DNA from: Cyclobacteriaceae bacterium
Lineage (GTDB): Bacteria; Bacteroidota; Bacteroidia; Cytophagales; Cyclobacteriaceae
DNA length: 64,000 nucleotides
Assembly: GCA_030584025.1 (NCBI GenBank)
Contig: CP129487.1
Location: 3,935,001-3,999,000 of the forward strand
Direction of reading: 5' to 3'
Both the position numbers and the translations under genes were made by a program. The stretch's first letter is position 1, and the number at the start of each line of letters is the position of its first letter. The notes beneath the pieces were generated by a model that saw only the letters and a list, made by a program, of their open reading frames with translations, was not told the DNA's origin and did not search any database. Of this stretch, positions 61,805 to 64,000 are shown piece after piece.

Positions 61805-64000
61805 TTAAGGTTTAAGCACAATGCGTTCATGCGCGACTTTTTCAATGGAGCGCTTGGTAAAAAACACATTGAAGTGTTCATCAAGGGCCCAGGGTTCAAA
61901 TAAGTTTTTGTAGAACGAACTGTGTACATCACCACTTTGCCCGGGGGCGTTGGTGAACCAGGTTTCATTCAGGTTAGATAAATCCGCAACCATTCGAAAT
62001 GATGCTCCACTGGTTTGATTATCACCATTGCCCGTCATGCCGGGAGTAAATCCATTTCCGCCACGAGGCAAGGGTCCGCAATTCAACAGTTCCCGAAGGG
62101 AGTCATTGACCGCATTGCTCAACGGATGCTTGATCAACACGTGATGATATTCAGGTTGGCCATACTGCCAATTAGTAATATCACTACCTAACTTTTCTTT
62201 TAGATTATCCACAGCTTTTTGAAAAGAGTTTTTGAGAAATGAATTAGTGCCCCCAAATTCAGTACGGTTACTTTTTAACCACTCCTGTATTCGTCTTAAC
62301 GGTACATAACGAATAGCATCTCTGGCATGTGCAGGCACAAAACGCGTATAAGCCTCACGAATAATTTCTCTTTCCCAGGCGACATATACTGCAGCTTCAA
62401 TGGATGAAGATGAAAGAACGTAATCCCAATTCAGTAACAGGTTTTTCAGACTATCATATGTTGCATTTTCAAATTCAAGTTGTTGCAAGTAAGGTATAAG
62501 GTTGCGTGCCGGTAGCGACAAGTAATCCACCTGAAGTTGCTTCATGTCATCAACCGTAAATTTTTCTTTTGATGCGAGTACTTCATTTACTCTATTCGCC
62601 CGACTGCTATCAGCCCATTCCCAACCCACTGCATTCCGATGCGGGTAATTGCTTAAAACCAGGTTTTCATTTGCGGTTGCCCAAAAGCCTTTTTCAGGAT
62701 TTAGTGTATTGGGCAATTGTTTGATGGGAAGGTATCCGTCCCATTCATAACGTCCATCTCCCGGTACGGGCAACAGGCCAGTCCAGTTTTTACGCACAGG
62801 TGCAATGCCTACCACTTGCCAGCCGATGTTTCCTTGCTGATCTGCCCAAATCATATTTTCACCCGGAAGATGACTGAACGTACAAGCCTCACGAAACTCT
62901 TCCCAGGTTTTGGCAACATCCATGCGCAGACTTGCCAGGTATGGTGCACCTCCCGGTTCCAACCAGGCACACCGCACCGCATACGCTTTATTCCGTTTCG
63001 TGTCAACAAATGTTACGGGTCCATGTCGGGTGTATTGATGGTTGACGTACACATCCGCAGCATCTTTTACCTGAATGGTGTCGGGAATGATTTTCATCTC
63101 TTCCCACGATCCGTTGTATTTGTACCGAAGCAGATTTTTTGGGTCGAGGTCATACACAACCAAGTCTTCACTATCCACTTCAAAAACAGTAAGTCCCCAG
63201 GCACCGTGTTCATTATGTCCGATAGAAATCCCGGGAATAGTCGGCTCGCCACCGCCTACTACATTCCAACCCGGTGCGTGCAAATGAACCATGTAGCGTA
63301 GCGAGGGAGCCGCCAATGCACGATGCGGATCATTGGCCAGTAGAGGATAACCCGATACGGATTTTTTTCCTGAGACAACCCAGTTGTTGCTACCAATAAC
63401 GTGTTGTGAAGAGTTAGTAAGCTCAAGCAATGCTTGTTCATCGGCTTGCGCCAGAAAATTGTAGTCGATAGAGGAGGGATTGGTGTAAGCAATAAGATCT
63501 TCAGGCTTGAAGGAAACCGGTCTTCGGTAGGTAGTGTATAATTCTAAAATATTTTCAAAGAGACCAGCAGTATCAATAGCTGGATCGAATGTGAGGTCGG
63601 GCTCGCCAGGTTCAAACACACGAAGCTCTTTTACTTTTTCTTCTCCCAGCAAAACAATCGCGCGTGCAATATCAAGTTCATCGGTAACATTGCCCACCAA
63701 ACCCTGGTGCCGTGATATGACAACATCGGGTGTCCAGTAACCGGGTTTAATCCCAAGCAATTCAAATTCGATTGGAAGAAGTTGAGGGTTATTTTCTGTT
63801 TCTTTGATAAAAGCATTTACACCATCAGTAAATGCCTGAATAATTTCTTCGCCCTGTGGGTGATAGTGGTTTAGTTCTTGGGTCAGGTCGCCACGATATT
63901 TAAAAAGTCGTGCACCGATATCGCGTTTCACTTCGCGTTCTCCTAAAATTTCAGCTACGGTTCCGGTCGCTTGCCTCCGCCAGATTTCAAATTGAAATAG
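61805..64000 (-). CDS. Penicillin acylase family protein (partial, runs off the right edge)
   Basis: The visible part is 731 residues plus stop; the frame is open through base 64000, so the N terminus (signal peptide, alpha-chain start) is missing. A GTG at 63931 is only an internal codon: upstream in-frame residues 'FEIWRRQATGTVAEILGERE' (split here) match the family. The Ntn nucleophile serine is in 'IGSNNWVVSG' (codon 63389-63391), the start of the beta chain after self-cleavage, followed by 'GYPLLANDPH' and 'GISIGHNEHGAWGLT'. Members hydrolyse acyl amides such as beta-lactams or acyl-homoserine lactones; the substrate is unknown. Confidence 0.92.
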   Translation of the reverse strand, partial: LFQFEIWRRQATGTVAEILGEREVKRDIGARLFKYRGDLTQELNHYHPQGEEIIQAFTDGVNAFIKETENNPQLLPIEFELLGIKPGYWTPDVVISRHQGLVGNVTDELDIARAIVLLGEEKVKELRVFEPGEPDLTFDPAIDTAGLFENILELYTTYRRPVSFKPEDLIAYTNPSSIDYNFLAQADEQALLELTNSSQHVIGSNNWVVSGKKSVSGYPLLANDPHRALAAPSLRYMVHLHAPGWNVVGGGEPTIPGISIGHNEHGAWGLTVFEVDSEDLVVYDLDPKNLLRYKYNGSWEEMKIIPDTIQVKDAADVYVNHQYTRHGPVTFVDTKRNKAYAVRCAWLEPGGAPYLASLRMDVAKTWEEFREACTFSHLPGENMIWADQQGNIGWQVVGIAPVRKNWTGLLPVPGDGRYEWDGYLPIKQLPNTLNPEKGFWATANENLVLSNYPHRNAVGWEWADSSRANRVNEVLASKEKFTVDDMKQLQVDYLSLPARNLIPYLQQLEFENATYDSLKNLLLNWDYVLSSSSIEAAVYVAWEREIIREAYTRFVPAHARDAIRYVPLRRIQEWLKSNRTEFGGTNSFLKNSFQKAVDNLKEKLGSDITNWQYGQPEYHHVLIKHPLSNAVNDSLRELLNCGPLPRGGNGFTPGMTGNGDNQTSGASFRMVADLSNLNETWFTNAPGQSGDVHSSFYKNLFEPWALDEHFNVFFTKRSIEKVAHERIVLKP

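Noticed and set aside
62717..63301. 194-aa open frame on the plus strand
   Set aside because: Antisense to the penicillin acylase beta chain with intact motifs.
1..64000. CRISPR array, tRNA or rRNA genes, prophage or insertion sequence
   Set aside because: No regularly spaced repeats, no cloverleaf-like sequence and no transposase or phage gene was noticed in the gaps or frames.

Overview
The window looks like chromosomal core DNA of a member of the Bacteroidota, most likely a gliding cytophagale. The main reasons are a complete sprF/porP-gldK-gldL-gldM-gldN type IX secretion (T9SS) cluster with sprE/porW nearby, a CotH protein ending in a T9SS-type C-terminal domain, an ATP synthase operon atpB-E-F-H-A-G without atpD/atpC, promoter -7 elements of the Bacteroidota TAnnTTTG type, and few Shine-Dalgarno sequences. 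No rRNA, tRNA, CRISPR array, prophage or intact insertion sequence was seen. The assignment below phylum level is inference.

Layout. 0-9.6 kb: AsmA-like protein, secreted M28 peptidase, Tag glycosylase, a secreted RidA-like protein, a gluconokinase/6-phosphogluconate dehydrogenase pair, and a trans-sulfuration PLP enzyme, with two REP-like inverted repeats between convergent genes. 9.7-18.9 kb is the most accessory part: a small protein with a CPPDCPPNDL tail and a 7-TM membrane protein, followed by a partial tandem duplicate (38-aa tail ORF plus second 7-TM protein), a NarL-type histidine kinase/regulator pair, a degenerate receiver protein, a second secreted RidA-like protein, a secreted CHAT protein, an Sm/Hfq-like small protein and a TerB-like protein. 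Two intergenic regions here carry the same four-half-site element (TGGTA-N6-TACCA-N6-TAGTA-N6-TACTA, exact 11-bp phase), a strong candidate operator. 18.9-34.3 kb: CotH protein, RluD, a lipoprotein, YbjQ, GdhA, an aldo/keto reductase, a Uma2 nuclease-like protein, UvrA, a LytS/LytTR two-component pair, a 5'-truncated caspase-like gene, a cyclase and HemW.

34.4-48.8 kb: DUF4271 and HemD, then the T9SS core (SprF, GldK, GldL, GldM, GldN), UvrC, a class A penicillin-binding protein and SprE. GldN appears to contain a CBM5/12-like insert. 48.8-57.8 kb: M23 peptidase, bactofilin, AtpZ, an AtpI-like membrane protein, then a reverse-oriented D-aminoacylase-like gene that splits the ATP synthase locus and is flanked by a ~156-bp direct repeat of the atpI-like 3' end; the atpBEFHAG genes follow with their own promoter, an internal 12-bp hairpin between atpE and atpF, and a terminator after atpG. 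57.9-64 kb: a three-PAS histidine kinase, an acyltransferase-like protein, a VTT-domain membrane protein, a DUF2892 protein behind a perfect TGTGA-N6-TCACA box, and a penicillin acylase that runs off the right edge.

Functional links: gluconokinase and 6-phosphogluconate dehydrogenase form a gluconate-to-pentose route; SprF/GldKLMN/SprE build the secretion and gliding machine that would export the CotH protein; M23 peptidase plus bactofilin is a recognised cell-shape pairing; the NarL-type pair next to the duplicated 7-TM genes is the natural candidate reader of the 11-bp-phased operators. All calls come from reading the sequence; no database search was run.
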